The notes beneath the pieces were generated by a model, which was given only the letters and a program-made list of their open reading frames with translations, was not told the origin of the DNA and made no database searches. A stretch of DNA of 34,966 nt from Flavobacteriaceae bacterium (lineage in GTDB: Bacteria; Bacteroidota; Bacteroidia; Flavobacteriales; Flavobacteriaceae), in assembly GCA_030828565.1 (NCBI GenBank), contig JAURCF010000012.1:1-34966 (forward strand), read 5' to 3'. Made by a program: the position numbers and the translations under genes. The first letter of the stretch is position 1; each line of letters starts with the position of its first letter. Shown in pieces: positions 23,720-32,319 of this stretch.

Positions 23720-25051
23720 ATGAACAAGGTCGTTTTTTTAATTCTAGGGGTTTTTCTTATCAGGTGTGGTTCTGAAGACGGAAATTCAGATAACCAAATC
23801 ATTCCTAAAGCTAAAAATGATTTTGTGTCAATTGTTGAAGATACTCCCACAAAGCTCGACAATTTGCTTTCTAATGATGAGCTCTCTAGCGACACATCCG
23901 TAACATCATTTGATGCCTCATCAGAAAAAGATGGAAGTTTGACAAAACAGTCGGACAATAGTTTTACCTACACTCCGGCAAACTCTTTTGTGGGTAACGA
24001 TACGTTTAATTATACCTTGTGTGATACAAAAAATCCGCCTAATTGCTCCACTGCTTCCGTTACTCTAGAGGTTACTGACCAAGGAAGTCCTACTGTCAAA
24101 AATGATGCTGTTTTGGCAATAAAAAATAAGCAAACTGTTTTTAAAAAATTGTTGCTAAACGACACCCTAACCGACGATGCGGAAGTGGTTTCCGTTGACA
24201 GTTCTTCGTCTTTAGGTATGGTAATCTTAAATGATGACAAAACAGTATCGTACACTCCATTGACTAACTTTGAGGGAGCAGATTCCTTTACGTACACAGT
24301 CTGTGATGACGATTTGCCCAATCCAACTTGTGTAACGGCTTCAGTAGCTATCACTGTTGTCGACGCAATTGCATTCAACATTCCTGACAATTTACAATAT
24401 TATTATGGAGATGCTATTTTTACTTCAAATCCATCTAATAACTTATCGGTTTTGAGTGATTTAACCCGTTCGAATCACACAACCATTCTGACATACACAC
24501 AACGGCACAACTATTTATACGATGCTGATGAAGACCCTTCAAACCCCAACAATGTAGTTTTAATATATTCTGGAGAAAGTCGGTTTTGGAAAGAATACAC
24601 TTCTCCAACCAATTCCTATACAACACAAACATTTAATACCGAACATGTATATCCAAAGTCGTTGCTTTCAAATGAATTGGCTGAAACCGATTTGCACCAC
24701 CTTCGAACCTGTGATTCGGGCATAAACTCAGACAGAAGCAATCGAAAATTTGTTAACGGTTCTGGAGGTTATAAAAAATCGGGAAGCGGATGGTATCCTG
24801 GCGATGAATGGAAAGGAGATGTTGCTAGAATGGTATTCTACCTTTCCATTCGATATGGTGAACTCATTAATGGCGTTGGTAATATGGATGTCTTGCTGCA
24901 ATGGAATGTGGAAGATCCCGTTTCTGATATTGAAAACACCAGAAACAATGTTATCGAAACCGCACAAGGAAATCGAAATCCTTTTATTGACAATCCCTAT
25001 TTAGCAACGCTCACTTGGGGCGGAATCTCTGCTGAAAATCGCTGGAATTAA
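23720..25051 (+). CDS. Secreted endonuclease I-family nuclease with two Ig-like domains, probable lipoprotein
   Basis: A 443-residue protein. The N-terminus MNKVVFLILGVFLIRCGSE is a short signal with a cysteine at 16 followed by a Gly/Ser/Asp/Asn-rich linker, as in a lipoprotein, although Arg at -1 is not a good lipobox. Two tandem bacterial Ig-like repeats occupy about 31-119 and 126-213. Each begins with a KND-x-V motif and contains FTYTPANSFVGNDTFNYTLCD or SYTPLTNFEGADSFTYTVCD. From about 220 comes the endonuclease I domain: NTEHVYPKSLL with the beta-beta-alpha metal-finger catalytic H309, DLHHLRTCDSGINSDRSNRKF, GDVARMVFYLSIRYG and RNNVIETAQGNRNPFIDNP. It should degrade extracellular DNA (possibly RNA), perhaps for phosphate or nucleoside gain. 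There is no type IX sorting domain at the C-terminus. It has no adjacent inhibitor gene, consistent with action outside the cytoplasm. Confidence 0.85.
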   Translation: MNKVVFLILGVFLIRCGSEDGNSDNQIIPKAKNDFVSIVEDTPTKLDNLLSNDELSSDTSVTSFDASSEKDGSLTKQSDNSFTYTPANSFVGNDTFNYTLCDTKNPPNCSTASVTLEVTDQGSPTVKNDAVLAIKNKQTVFKKLLLNDTLTDDAEVVSVDSSSSLGMVILNDDKTVSYTPLTNFEGADSFTYTVCDDDLPNPTCVTASVAITVVDAIAFNIPDNLQYYYGDAIFTSNPSNNLSVLSDLTRSNHTTILTYTQRHNYLYDADEDPSNPNNVVLIYSGESRFWKEYTSPTNSYTTQTFNTEHVYPKSLLSNELAETDLHHLRTCDSGINSDRSNRKFVNGSGGYKKSGSGWYPGDEWKGDVARMVFYLSIRYGELINGVGNMDVLLQWNVEDPVSDIENTRNNVIETAQGNRNPFIDNPYLATLTWGGISAENRWN

Positions 25052-25128
25052 TCCTAATTTAGGGCGAGATATTTTAAAATTGATAAAAATATCAAGTTGT
25101 GTTAATGTTATGTTAAAAAAAATTATAC

Positions 25129-25136
25129 GATATTTG
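25129..25136 (+). promoter_or_regulatory. Possible -7 box for the second TonB receptor
   Basis: GATATTTG differs from TAnnTTTG at the first base and ends 30 nt before the ATG at 25167, a normal distance. The 115 nt gap (25052-25166) is extremely AT-rich; no hairpin terminator for the nuclease gene and no operator were seen. Confidence 0.35.
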
Positions 25137-25166
25137 TATTATTGAAATTTTAACAAAACTAAACTA

Positions 25167-27515
25167 ATGAAAATCAAACATTTTACTAAAGTTGCATTGA
25201 TGTTGGTTGCCAGCGTTGTATTTGCACAAGAAAAAGAGAAAGATTCCATTCTTTCAGTAGATCTTAACGAAGTGGTACTTACTGCTTCTGGGGTAATTGA
25301 TTTAGCCGACAATCGAGTAACACCGATTGCAGTCACTAAATTCACTGCCGAAGAAATTCAATCAAGAGTTGGAGCCTTTGACATTGTAGAGTCCATGCGT
25401 TTCAGTCCTTCCATTCAATTGAATAGAGGCTCTGGATTTGGAGATGCTCAAATGTTTTTGAGAGGGTTCGATCAAACCAACACCGCTTTCCTTATTAATG
25501 GACAACCCATTAATGGAGTGGAAGACGGAAAAATGTATTGGTCTAACTGGTCAGGATTGGCTGATATTGCAAACAGCGTTGAAGTTCAACGAGGTTTGGG
25601 ATCTTCAAAGCTCGCTATTTCTTCGGTTGGAGGAACTGTAAACTTTGTTACCAAATCAGTAGATCTTAAAGAAGGTGGATTTGTAAACACCATGATGGGT
25701 AACGACAATTATTACAAAGCGTCTGCTTATTTGTCAACCGGTCTCATGGAAAACGGTTTTGCTTTTTCTATGCTCTTCGGACACTGGGAAGGTGATGGAT
25801 ACCATGCAGGAACACAAGGACAAGGACAAAATTATTTTTTCTCCGTGGGTTACAAACCCAACAATGAGCACATTTTCAATCTTATGATCACAGGAGCGCC
25901 TCAGTGGCACGGTGGTGCTAGAGAAGAAAAGCTTTCAACGTTTCTAGATAATGGTAAAAAATACGGTGACAACTGGGGATACCTCAACGGAGAGTTTGAA
26001 TCTGCTGGAAGAAACTTTTATCACAAACCGTTATTTAACCTAAGCTGGGATTATAACATCAGCAGCACACGATCGCTTTCAACGGTACTTTACGGTTCGT
26101 TCGGTCGCGGTGGATTTGCTTACGGAGAAGGTGATTTCTTTAGTGATTTTACGGAAGATGGTCTTTTTGATTTTGATGCCATGGTTGCTAGAAACGAAGC
26201 CGGTGACGGTGAACGTATAATTAAATCTTCTGTAAACAGTCACAACTGGTACGGTATTGTATCGAACTACAGTTCGGAACTCAATGACAACCTTTCTTAC
26301 AATATAGGTTTTGATGTTCGTATGTACAACGGTATTCACTTTAGAACACCCACCAACCTATTAGGTCTTGATTCTTACAGAGGAATATCTTCTACCTATG
26401 GATACAATCCTTGGGATGCCGTTTTTGATTTTCCTAACGAAACTGAAGACCGCGCTATTTCTTATGATTATGAAGAAGACATTAATTATTACGGGTTCTT
26501 CGGGCAGTTAGAATACGCTACTGACGAGTTCAGTGCGTTTGTTCAAAGTTCTGTATCTTCTCAATCTCACGTTAAAAAAGATCTCTTTTTTGATCTAGGA
26601 GAAGCAGACAAAATTACCAACTCTGGATTTAACGTAAAAGGAGGGGGTTCGTATGTTGTTAGTGAAAACTCTCGCGTGTATGCCAACGCTGGTTTTTATT
26701 CCAGACAACCTTTCCACGATGACTTATATGCTAATGTTCGTTATTCAAATGATATCAACGTGGCTGGAAATGTAAATCAGGAAATTACAGGTTTTGAATT
26801 GGGATATATTTACGAAAACAACAACCTTTCTGCCAATATTGACTTGTACCATACCACTTGGGGAAATCGTGTAGATTCTTCCTCAAATTATGAAGACAAT
26901 CAATTGGTTAGTTACACCGAAACCAATCCTTTCTCTCAACTTCACAAAGGTATTGAGGCTCAAGTTCAATACAGACTGTCCGATGCGGTTCTTGTAAAAG
27001 CATACGCTTCCCTTGGAGACTGGACCTATCAAGACAATGTTGAGACTACAACCTTTGATGACGAAGGAAATCTATTAAGCTCTGATGGTGTTGTTTATTT
27101 AGAGGGACTCAAAGTAGGACAAGCCGCTCAAACTTCATACGGTTTCCAAATGTTTGCTGAAGTTACCGATGATCTTGGGTTTGATATCACAGGAAATCAC
27201 TACAGCGATCAGTATGCCGAAGTTGATTTTGGATCTTCCGATCTTGCCGTTGCTAATAACGATGGTGTATTGAAGACTCCTTCTGTTTTCTTATTGGACT
27301 TTGGAATGAACTATTCCCTTGATCTAAAAAACAATACTTCAATGAAGTTTCGATTGAATATCAACAATGCTTTCGATGAATTATACATTGAAAACATGAC
27401 AAGTAACACCCCTGCTACGGATGGATCAGCTACTTGGAGAGGTATTGACACAAGTAACAACGTTAGAATCGGATACGGAAGAACTTGGAACCTAGGAGTT
27501 CGTTACAATTTCTAA
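25167..27515 (+). CDS. TonB-dependent receptor, substrate unknown
   Basis: An outer-membrane receptor of 782 residues with signal peptide MKIKHFTKVALMLVASVVFAQ. Unlike the receptor at 7476 it has no carboxypeptidase-like N-terminal domain. A short linker and TonB-box-like strand LNEVVLTASGV lead directly into the plug: VTKFTAEEIQSRVGAFDIVE, LRGFDQTNTAFLINGQPING, and NSVEVQRGLGSSKLAISSVG then GTVNFVTKS. The barrel ends IGYGRTWNLGVRYNF, with a terminal Phe. Codon choice differs from its neighbours: more C-ending codons such as AAC, CAC and GGT/GGC runs and fewer poly-A stretches, as expected for a strongly expressed protein, though this was judged by eye. It is monocistronic, with its own gap upstream and a strong terminator 22 nt downstream. 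There is no SusD partner. Plug and barrel look FecA/CirA-like, but the ligand cannot be named. Confidence 0.88.
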   Translation: MKIKHFTKVALMLVASVVFAQEKEKDSILSVDLNEVVLTASGVIDLADNRVTPIAVTKFTAEEIQSRVGAFDIVESMRFSPSIQLNRGSGFGDAQMFLRGFDQTNTAFLINGQPINGVEDGKMYWSNWSGLADIANSVEVQRGLGSSKLAISSVGGTVNFVTKSVDLKEGGFVNTMMGNDNYYKASAYLSTGLMENGFAFSMLFGHWEGDGYHAGTQGQGQNYFFSVGYKPNNEHIFNLMITGAPQWHGGAREEKLSTFLDNGKKYGDNWGYLNGEFESAGRNFYHKPLFNLSWDYNISSTRSLSTVLYGSFGRGGFAYGEGDFFSDFTEDGLFDFDAMVARNEAGDGERIIKSSVNSHNWYGIVSNYSSELNDNLSYNIGFDVRMYNGIHFRTPTNLLGLDSYRGISSTYGYNPWDAVFDFPNETEDRAISYDYEEDINYYGFFGQLEYATDEFSAFVQSSVSSQSHVKKDLFFDLGEADKITNSGFNVKGGGSYVVSENSRVYANAGFYSRQPFHDDLYANVRYSNDINVAGNVNQEITGFELGYIYENNNLSANIDLYHTTWGNRVDSSSNYEDNQLVSYTETNPFSQLHKGIEAQVQYRLSDAVLVKAYASLGDWTYQDNVETTTFDDEGNLLSSDGVVYLEGLKVGQAAQTSYGFQMFAEVTDDLGFDITGNHYSDQYAEVDFGSSDLAVANNDGVLKTPSVFLLDFGMNYSLDLKNNTSMKFRLNINNAFDELYIENMTSNTPATDGSATWRGIDTSNNVRIGYGRTWNLGVRYNF

Positions 27516-27537
27516 GAACGTTCTTTTCTTATAAAAC

Positions 27538-27568
27538 AAAAAACCCTTGCAATGCAAGGGTTTTTTTT
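27538..27568. terminator. Strong bidirectional intrinsic terminator
   Basis: The sequence is an A6 run, the stem CCCTTGC, loop AAT, the complementary GCAAGGG, and a T8 run. The G/C-rich 7-bp stem flanked by A and T tracts works in both directions. It ends the TonB receptor transcript and also overlaps the recJ stop codon (27567-27569) on the other strand. Confidence 0.92.
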
Positions 27569-29255
27569 ATTGTATATCTTTTAGTTTCAGTTGAAGACTT
27601 ATGCGGTTGTTCCACTCATTTTCATCCACACTATAGGCCATTGAAAAAGTATTTCGGTTGGTTACTAATGGCAATCGATCTCCCAAACCGAAACCAATTC
27701 CCGTTATAGGTTTCCCCTTTTCTTGTAACGCCGTAATTCGCAAATGAGTTTCGTCTTTCCCCACTCGTTTGGCATATCCGGTATCTTGAACATTGTGCGT
27801 TGCGAAAACAGGAGTCATATTTCCTGGGCCAAAAGGAGCAAATTGTTTTAAAATTCTATAAAATTTTGAAGTAAGCTGATGCAAAGAAAGTTCGCAATCG
27901 ATAGGAACTTGTTGAATCAACATATCGGGATCAATGGTTTCAGAAACGACTTTTTCAAACTTTGCCTTAAAGGAATCATACTGCTCAGGAAGCATAGTCA
28001 TTCCTGCAGCATACTTGTGGCCTCCAAACTGCAACAAGTGTTCAGAACAAGCTTCCAGTGCCTTATACAGGTCAAATCCTTTTACCGAACGTGCAGAAGC
28101 TGCCAATACATCCCCCGATTGAGTAAAAACTACCGTCGGACGGTAATAATTTTCAATCAATCTGGAAGCGACAATTCCTATAACCCCTTTGTGCCAATCT
28201 TTGTCGTAAACGACAGTAGTCGTTCTGTTTTCTTCTTTCAATTCTTTGAGCTGTGCTAACGCTTCTTGTGTTATTGAACGATCGAGTTCTTTGCGACTAG
28301 CGTTAAATGTTTCAATAGCCGCTGCCTGACTCCGAGCCGTTTCGTAGGTTTTTTCCAGTAAAATTTCCACCGCATAGCCTCCGTGTTTCATTCTTCCTGC
28401 GGCATTGATTCTAGGTGCGATTACAAAAACTACATCCGAAATCGTCCAATCTTTTTTCTTTAAAGTTGCGCCCAATGCTTGAATTCCTGGGCGCGGATTA
28501 TTATTAATTACCTGCAAACCTAAATAAGCCAATACGCGATTTTCGCCCGTTATTGGAACAATATCAGCGCCAATAGCCGTAACTACCAAATCCAAATAAG
28601 GCACCAAATCTAATGCAGTACCTCCTCGGTGGAGAGTTAATGCTTGAATCAATTTGAATCCAACACCACAACCACACAACTCTTTGTAGGGATAGGAGCA
28701 ATCTTTTTGTTTGGGGTTTAAAACGGCTATGGCTTCAGGAATTGTGTCACCTGGCTGGTGATGATCGCAAATAATAAAATCAATTCCTTTTTTCTTTGCA
28801 TAGGCAACTTGATCGATTGCCTTAATGCCGCAATCCAAAGCAATAATCAACGAAATTTGTTCTGCTGCTGCGGTATCAATTCCTTGTAAAGAAACACCAT
28901 ATCCCTCTGCATAACGATCGGGAATATAGGGTGTAATCTTGGCTCCTAGTGTTTGCAAATACGAAGTGACGAGTGCTACCGAGGTTGTTCCATCAACATC
29001 GTAATCTCCAAAAACCATAATGGGGGCACTGGCTTTTAGTGCGACTTCTATTCGATCAACAGCCTTTTGCATGTCTTTCATCAAAAATGGATCGTGCAGA
29101 TCTTCTATTTTGGGGCGAAAAAACTGTTTTGCACTCTCAAAATCTGTAATTCCTCGCTGGACCAAAAGCGTTGCCAAGGTCGAATCAATCCCCAAATCAT
29201 GAGACAAAGCATTGACTATAGTGGCATCTTGTTTTGATTGAAAAACCCAACGCAT
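27567..29255 (-). CDS. recJ: Single-stranded-DNA-specific exonuclease RecJ
   Basis: A 562-residue 5'-3' single-strand exonuclease of the DHH phosphoesterase superfamily, used in recombination and mismatch repair. Motifs in order: MVFGDYDVDGTTSVALV (motif I, about 80-96), LIIALDCGIKA (motif II), DFIICDHHQPGD (the DHH motif III, about 158-169), and GADIVPITGENR. Then comes the DHHA1 domain with GGHKYAAGMTM, and a C-terminal OB-like domain containing QFAPFGPGNMTPVF. Length is typical for Bacteroidota. It starts 2 nt after the stop of rsmI, so the minus-strand genes from 30502 to 27567 look like one operon. Its stop codon lies inside the right arm of the bidirectional terminator. Confidence 0.96.
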   Translation of the reverse strand: MRWVFQSKQDATIVNALSHDLGIDSTLATLLVQRGITDFESAKQFFRPKIEDLHDPFLMKDMQKAVDRIEVALKASAPIMVFGDYDVDGTTSVALVTSYLQTLGAKITPYIPDRYAEGYGVSLQGIDTAAAEQISLIIALDCGIKAIDQVAYAKKKGIDFIICDHHQPGDTIPEAIAVLNPKQKDCSYPYKELCGCGVGFKLIQALTLHRGGTALDLVPYLDLVVTAIGADIVPITGENRVLAYLGLQVINNNPRPGIQALGATLKKKDWTISDVVFVIAPRINAAGRMKHGGYAVEILLEKTYETARSQAAAIETFNASRKELDRSITQEALAQLKELKEENRTTTVVYDKDWHKGVIGIVASRLIENYYRPTVVFTQSGDVLAASARSVKGFDLYKALEACSEHLLQFGGHKYAAGMTMLPEQYDSFKAKFEKVVSETIDPDMLIQQVPIDCELSLHQLTSKFYRILKQFAPFGPGNMTPVFATHNVQDTGYAKRVGKDETHLRITALQEKGKPITGIGFGLGDRLPLVTNRNTFSMAYSVDENEWNNRISLQLKLKDIQ

Positions 29256-29257
29256 AG

Positions 29258-29929
29258 CTATTCTTTTTTAGTTCCTGAAACAACAATCACAAATTCCCCT
29301 TTTGGAGGTTGGTTTTGAAAGTGCTGAATGGATTCAGCCAATGTACCTCGAACCGTTTCTTCATACAATTTGGTAATTTCTCGGGAAACAGAAGCCAAAC
29401 GATCGGCTCCGAAATAGGTTTCAAAATGAGACAATGTTTTCAAAAGCTTGTGTGGAGATTCGTAAAACACCATGGTTTTGGTCTCTTTTGAAAGCTCCTC
29501 TAAACGGGTTTTTCTTCCTTTTTTAACAGGCAAAAATCCTTCAAAAACAAAACGATCGCAAGGCAAACCACTAATGACCAAAGCCGGAACAAAAGCTGTT
29601 GGACCAGGCAAACATTCTACTTGAATTTGAGCATCAATACAGGCGCGGGTCAACAAAAATCCAGGATCTGAAATGCCCGGAGTTCCCGCATCTGAAATGA
29701 GTGCTACCGTTTCTCCATTGGCAATTCGTTGCACCAAACGCTCTACCTCCCGATGTTCGTTGTGCATATGATGCGCCTTCATACGAGTTTCAATGTCAAA
29801 ATGTTTGAGGAGTTTTCCACTAGTCCGAGTGTCCTCTGTTAAAATTAAATCAGCCTCCTTTAGGATTCGCAAAGCACGAAGCGTAATGTCTTCAAGGTTT
29901 CCAATGGGAGTGGGTATTAAATACAACAT
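29258..29929 (-). CDS. rsmI: 16S rRNA (cytidine-1402-2'-O)-methyltransferase
   Basis: A 223-residue SAM-dependent tetrapyrrole-methylase-fold enzyme that methylates the ribose of C1402 in the ribosomal P site. The start MLYLIPTPIGNLEDITLRAL at 29929 matches the family; an ATG two codons earlier (29935) is equally open. Other motifs: ILTEDTRTSGKLLKHF, VALISDAGTPGISDPGF, LPGPTAFVPALVISGLPCDR, and FYESPHKLLKTL. It is shorter than E. coli RsmI (286) because it lacks the long C-terminal extension, as in other Bacteroidota. It is sandwiched between the unknown gene at 29948 (12 nt gap) and recJ (2 nt gap), all on the minus strand. Confidence 0.94.
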   Translation of the reverse strand: MLYLIPTPIGNLEDITLRALRILKEADLILTEDTRTSGKLLKHFDIETRMKAHHMHNEHREVERLVQRIANGETVALISDAGTPGISDPGFLLTRACIDAQIQVECLPGPTAFVPALVISGLPCDRFVFEGFLPVKKGRKTRLEELSKETKTMVFYESPHKLLKTLSHFETYFGADRLASVSREITKLYEETVRGTLAESIQHFQNQPPKGEFVIVVSGTKKE

Positions 29930-29947
29930 AGACATTGTTCGAATGGA

Positions 29948-30502
29948 TTAGGATTCAAAATGTTGGGAGATTACTTTCACAAACTGCGATTCGTAAACCT
30001 CTTTGTCCTTCCAATGATCGTAATCGGGTTTTACCACAGTTTCAATAAAATCCAACGCTTGATCCTTTGTTTCTTTGGTGTTAAGCATCGACAAAACACG
30101 CAAATAATCTTCTTGGCTTCCCGAAAAAAGGTGATTCACAAAAGTCAACCGGTGGTTATTATCTATTTGAATGCCTTGTGGTGTTATTTTGTCTGCATCC
30201 TGTTTTTCAAAAGTCGGAATGGGTGCTTCCTCAAACAACACATCTTCTAACCTTGGTTGAGAGGAAAGCGTGTTTTCTTCCTGAACAGAGCCATCTTCTT
30301 GATCATTTAACTGGGCAAGAACCGCCTGCTGAGTTAGCAAAGAATCGTCTTCTCCAAAATGTTTTTCTGTAAAATGCAAAACACTCAAGGATTCGTATGC
30401 ACTCTTAGCTAATTCTTTAAGTTCTTGAGTGTCAGCCTTATCTTTTCGGCGAAGGATTTGGTGAGCCAAACTCATTAATTGGGCTTCTAATTCTTTTTTC
30501 AT
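29948..30502 (-). CDS. Uncharacterised Bacteroidota-type protein next to rsmI
   Basis: I do not recognise a named family. The protein has 184 residues, no signal peptide and no membrane segment, so it is cytoplasmic. Residues 1-60 are helical and charged (MKKELEAQLMSLAHQILRRK, ELKELAKSAYESLSVLHF). About 65-115 is an acidic, Gln/Glu-rich, probably disordered linker (DQEDGSVQEENTLSSQPRL). About 118-184 is a compact, well-ordered-looking C-terminal module: RLTFVNHLFSGSQEDYLRVL, SMLNTKETKDQALDFIETVV, KPDYDHWKDKEVYESQF. The final module looks conserved and could bind a partner, with the N-terminal helices as a second interaction site. It is the first gene of the minus-strand unit with rsmI and recJ and is divergent from tdk across 103 nt. 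A ribosome- or nucleic-acid-related role would be guilt by association only. Confidence 0.75.
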   Translation of the reverse strand: MKKELEAQLMSLAHQILRRKDKADTQELKELAKSAYESLSVLHFTEKHFGEDDSLLTQQAVLAQLNDQEDGSVQEENTLSSQPRLEDVLFEEAPIPTFEKQDADKITPQGIQIDNNHRLTFVNHLFSGSQEDYLRVLSMLNTKETKDQALDFIETVVKPDYDHWKDKEVYESQFVKVISQHFES

Positions 30503-30605
30503 AACTATTTTTAGAGTCTTTAAATGGAGTCTTTTGTTTTTAACTAAAATTGTATGACCTTTAGACTGTTCGATTTTTATTCGTTAACGACTTGAAAATT
30601 ACAAA

Positions 30606-31220
30606 ATGTTTCTGGAAAATACAGTAAATCAGAGTGAGCAATTTGGCTGGATTGAAGTTATTTGTGGATCCATGTTCTCCGGCAAAACCGAAGAACTCAT
30701 CAGGCGTCTCAAAAGAGCTCAAATTGCTAAGCAAAAAGTGGAAATCTTTAAACCCCAGGTTGATGTTCGCTACGACGATGATAAAGTAGTTTCACACGAT
30801 TCCAATGAAATTGTTTCTACACCTGTTCCTGCTGCTGCAAATATTCAAATTTTAGCTGACGGATGTGATGTCGTTGGAATTGATGAAGCCCAGTTTTTTG
30901 ATGATGAAATCGTAACCGTCTGTAACAATTTGGCTAACAAAGGCATTCGTGTTATTGTCGCTGGACTAGACATGGATTTCAAAGGCAATCCCTTTGGACC
31001 TATGCCTGCTTTAATGGCTACAGCAGAATATGTGACCAAAGTGCATGCTGTTTGTACTCGAACCGGTAATTTGGCGCAATACAGTTTTCGAAAATCAGAA
31101 AATGATGCCTTGGTCATGTTGGGAGAAACCGAGGAATACGAGCCTCTTAGTCGGGCTGCCTTCTTTGAAGCCATGCTGGAAGAAAAAATCAACTTAAAGC
31201 TTCGTAGTGGGAAAGACTAA
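30606..31220 (+). CDS. tdk: Thymidine kinase (type II)
   Basis: A 204-residue kinase that phosphorylates thymidine with ATP in pyrimidine salvage. Motifs: P-loop GSMFSGKTEELIRRL at about 21-35; GIDEAQFFDDEIV with the Walker B aspartate and the catalytic-base region; IVAGLDMDFKGNPFGPMPAL (the lasso side); and the C-terminal EEYEPLSRAAFFEA. Type II kinases usually have a four-cysteine zinc site in the lasso domain. Here the first CxxC is CTRTG (VHAVCTRTGNLAQYSFR) and the second is PLSRAAF, so the zinc ligands are largely missing. Relatives in Bacteroidota look similar, so I read this as a lineage trait, not damage. The start is the ATG at 30606, in a 103 nt divergent gap with no exact -7 box. 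The 3' end overlaps the alr start by 14 nt. Confidence 0.94.
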   Translation: MFLENTVNQSEQFGWIEVICGSMFSGKTEELIRRLKRAQIAKQKVEIFKPQVDVRYDDDKVVSHDSNEIVSTPVPAAANIQILADGCDVVGIDEAQFFDDEIVTVCNNLANKGIRVIVAGLDMDFKGNPFGPMPALMATAEYVTKVHAVCTRTGNLAQYSFRKSENDALVMLGETEEYEPLSRAAFFEAMLEEKINLKLRSGKD

Positions 31221-32307
31221 GGAAACTGTTTTGGAAATTCACCTACCCAACTTGCTGGACAATTTTCAAGTTATCAAATCAAAAATTAGTTCAAGTACCA
31301 AAGTATTGGCAGTAGTAAAGGCTGTTGCCTATGGAAGCAATGCCGTAGCAATTGCCAAATGCCTAGAACTGGCTGGAGTTGATTATTTTGCCGTTGCCTA
31401 TGTCTCTGAGGGAATTGCTTTGCGCAAAGAGGGAATCAAAACACCCATATTGGTCTTACACCCACAAATAGAAAACCTTGAAAAAGCCATTCGATATGAC
31501 CTAGAGCCGAGTATGTACTCCTTTCGCATTCTGAACGCTTTTTCAAAAGTTGTGCAACAAAATAGTATTAGAAAATATCCTGTCCATCTGAAGTTTAACA
31601 CAGGCTTAAATCGGTTAGGATTTAACGAAATGGACATAAAAGCTCTCAAAAAAACTTTCAATCAAGAATCCTTAAAACTCGTTTCTATTTTCTCCCATCT
31701 TGCTGCCACAGAAGATCCCAGCGAGACGGAATTTACAAAAACCCAATTGGCGGTTTTTGCTAGAATTTCCCAACATTTTGATGCCGCTCCTCTACGACAC
31801 GTTCTAAACACCTCCGGTATTTTAAACTACCCCGAAGCCCACTACGATATGGTGCGAACGGGAATTGGTTTGTACGGATTTGGCAACGATCCCCAATTCG
31901 ACAAAGAATTCAAACCCGTTCTACATTTAAAAACAGTCATTTCTCAAATTCATACTCTCAATAAAGGTGAGAGTTTGGGGTATAACCGTGCTTTTATTGC
32001 CACTAATACAACGAAAATAGCAACACTCCCTATCGGTCATGCCGACGGAATTAGTCGACAGTATGGAAATGGAAACGGGCAAGTTTATATAAAATCCATG
32101 CCTGCTAAAATTATTGGAAATGTATGTATGGATATGCTCATGGTCGATGTATCAACTATTGATTGTGAGGAGGGAGAAGAAGTCATCATTATAGACGACA
32201 AAACTCAAACAGCGGATTCATTGGCAAAACAAGCCAATACCATTTCCTATGAAATCCTAACCGCCCTGTCTGAACGAATACAACGAAAATTAATTGTTAA
32301 ACCCTAA
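31207..32307 (+). CDS. alr: Alanine racemase
   Basis: A 366-residue PLP enzyme that makes D-alanine for peptidoglycan. The PLP lysine is K38 in VLAVVKAVAYGSN; the common family form is VKADAYGHG, so two nearby positions differ, as in other Bacteroidota. The catalytic tyrosine from the other subunit is Y259 in GESLGYNRAF, followed by IATLPIGHADGISRQY and the C-terminal beta-domain segment GNVCMDMLMVDVS. The middle contains LKFNTGLNRLGF and FSHLAATEDP of the alpha/beta barrel. Translation must start at the GTG at 31207, or slightly later, because the N-terminal TVLEIHLPNLLDNFQVIKS is already family-like. This places the start 14 nt inside tdk and suggests coupling between the two genes. mscL follows after 12 nt. 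Confidence 0.95.
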   Translation: MGKTKETVLEIHLPNLLDNFQVIKSKISSSTKVLAVVKAVAYGSNAVAIAKCLELAGVDYFAVAYVSEGIALRKEGIKTPILVLHPQIENLEKAIRYDLEPSMYSFRILNAFSKVVQQNSIRKYPVHLKFNTGLNRLGFNEMDIKALKKTFNQESLKLVSIFSHLAATEDPSETEFTKTQLAVFARISQHFDAAPLRHVLNTSGILNYPEAHYDMVRTGIGLYGFGNDPQFDKEFKPVLHLKTVISQIHTLNKGESLGYNRAFIATNTTKIATLPIGHADGISRQYGNGNGQVYIKSMPAKIIGNVCMDMLMVDVSTIDCEEGEEVIIIDDKTQTADSLAKQANTISYEILTALSERIQRKLIVKP

Positions 32308-32319
32308 ATACTTAAAATT

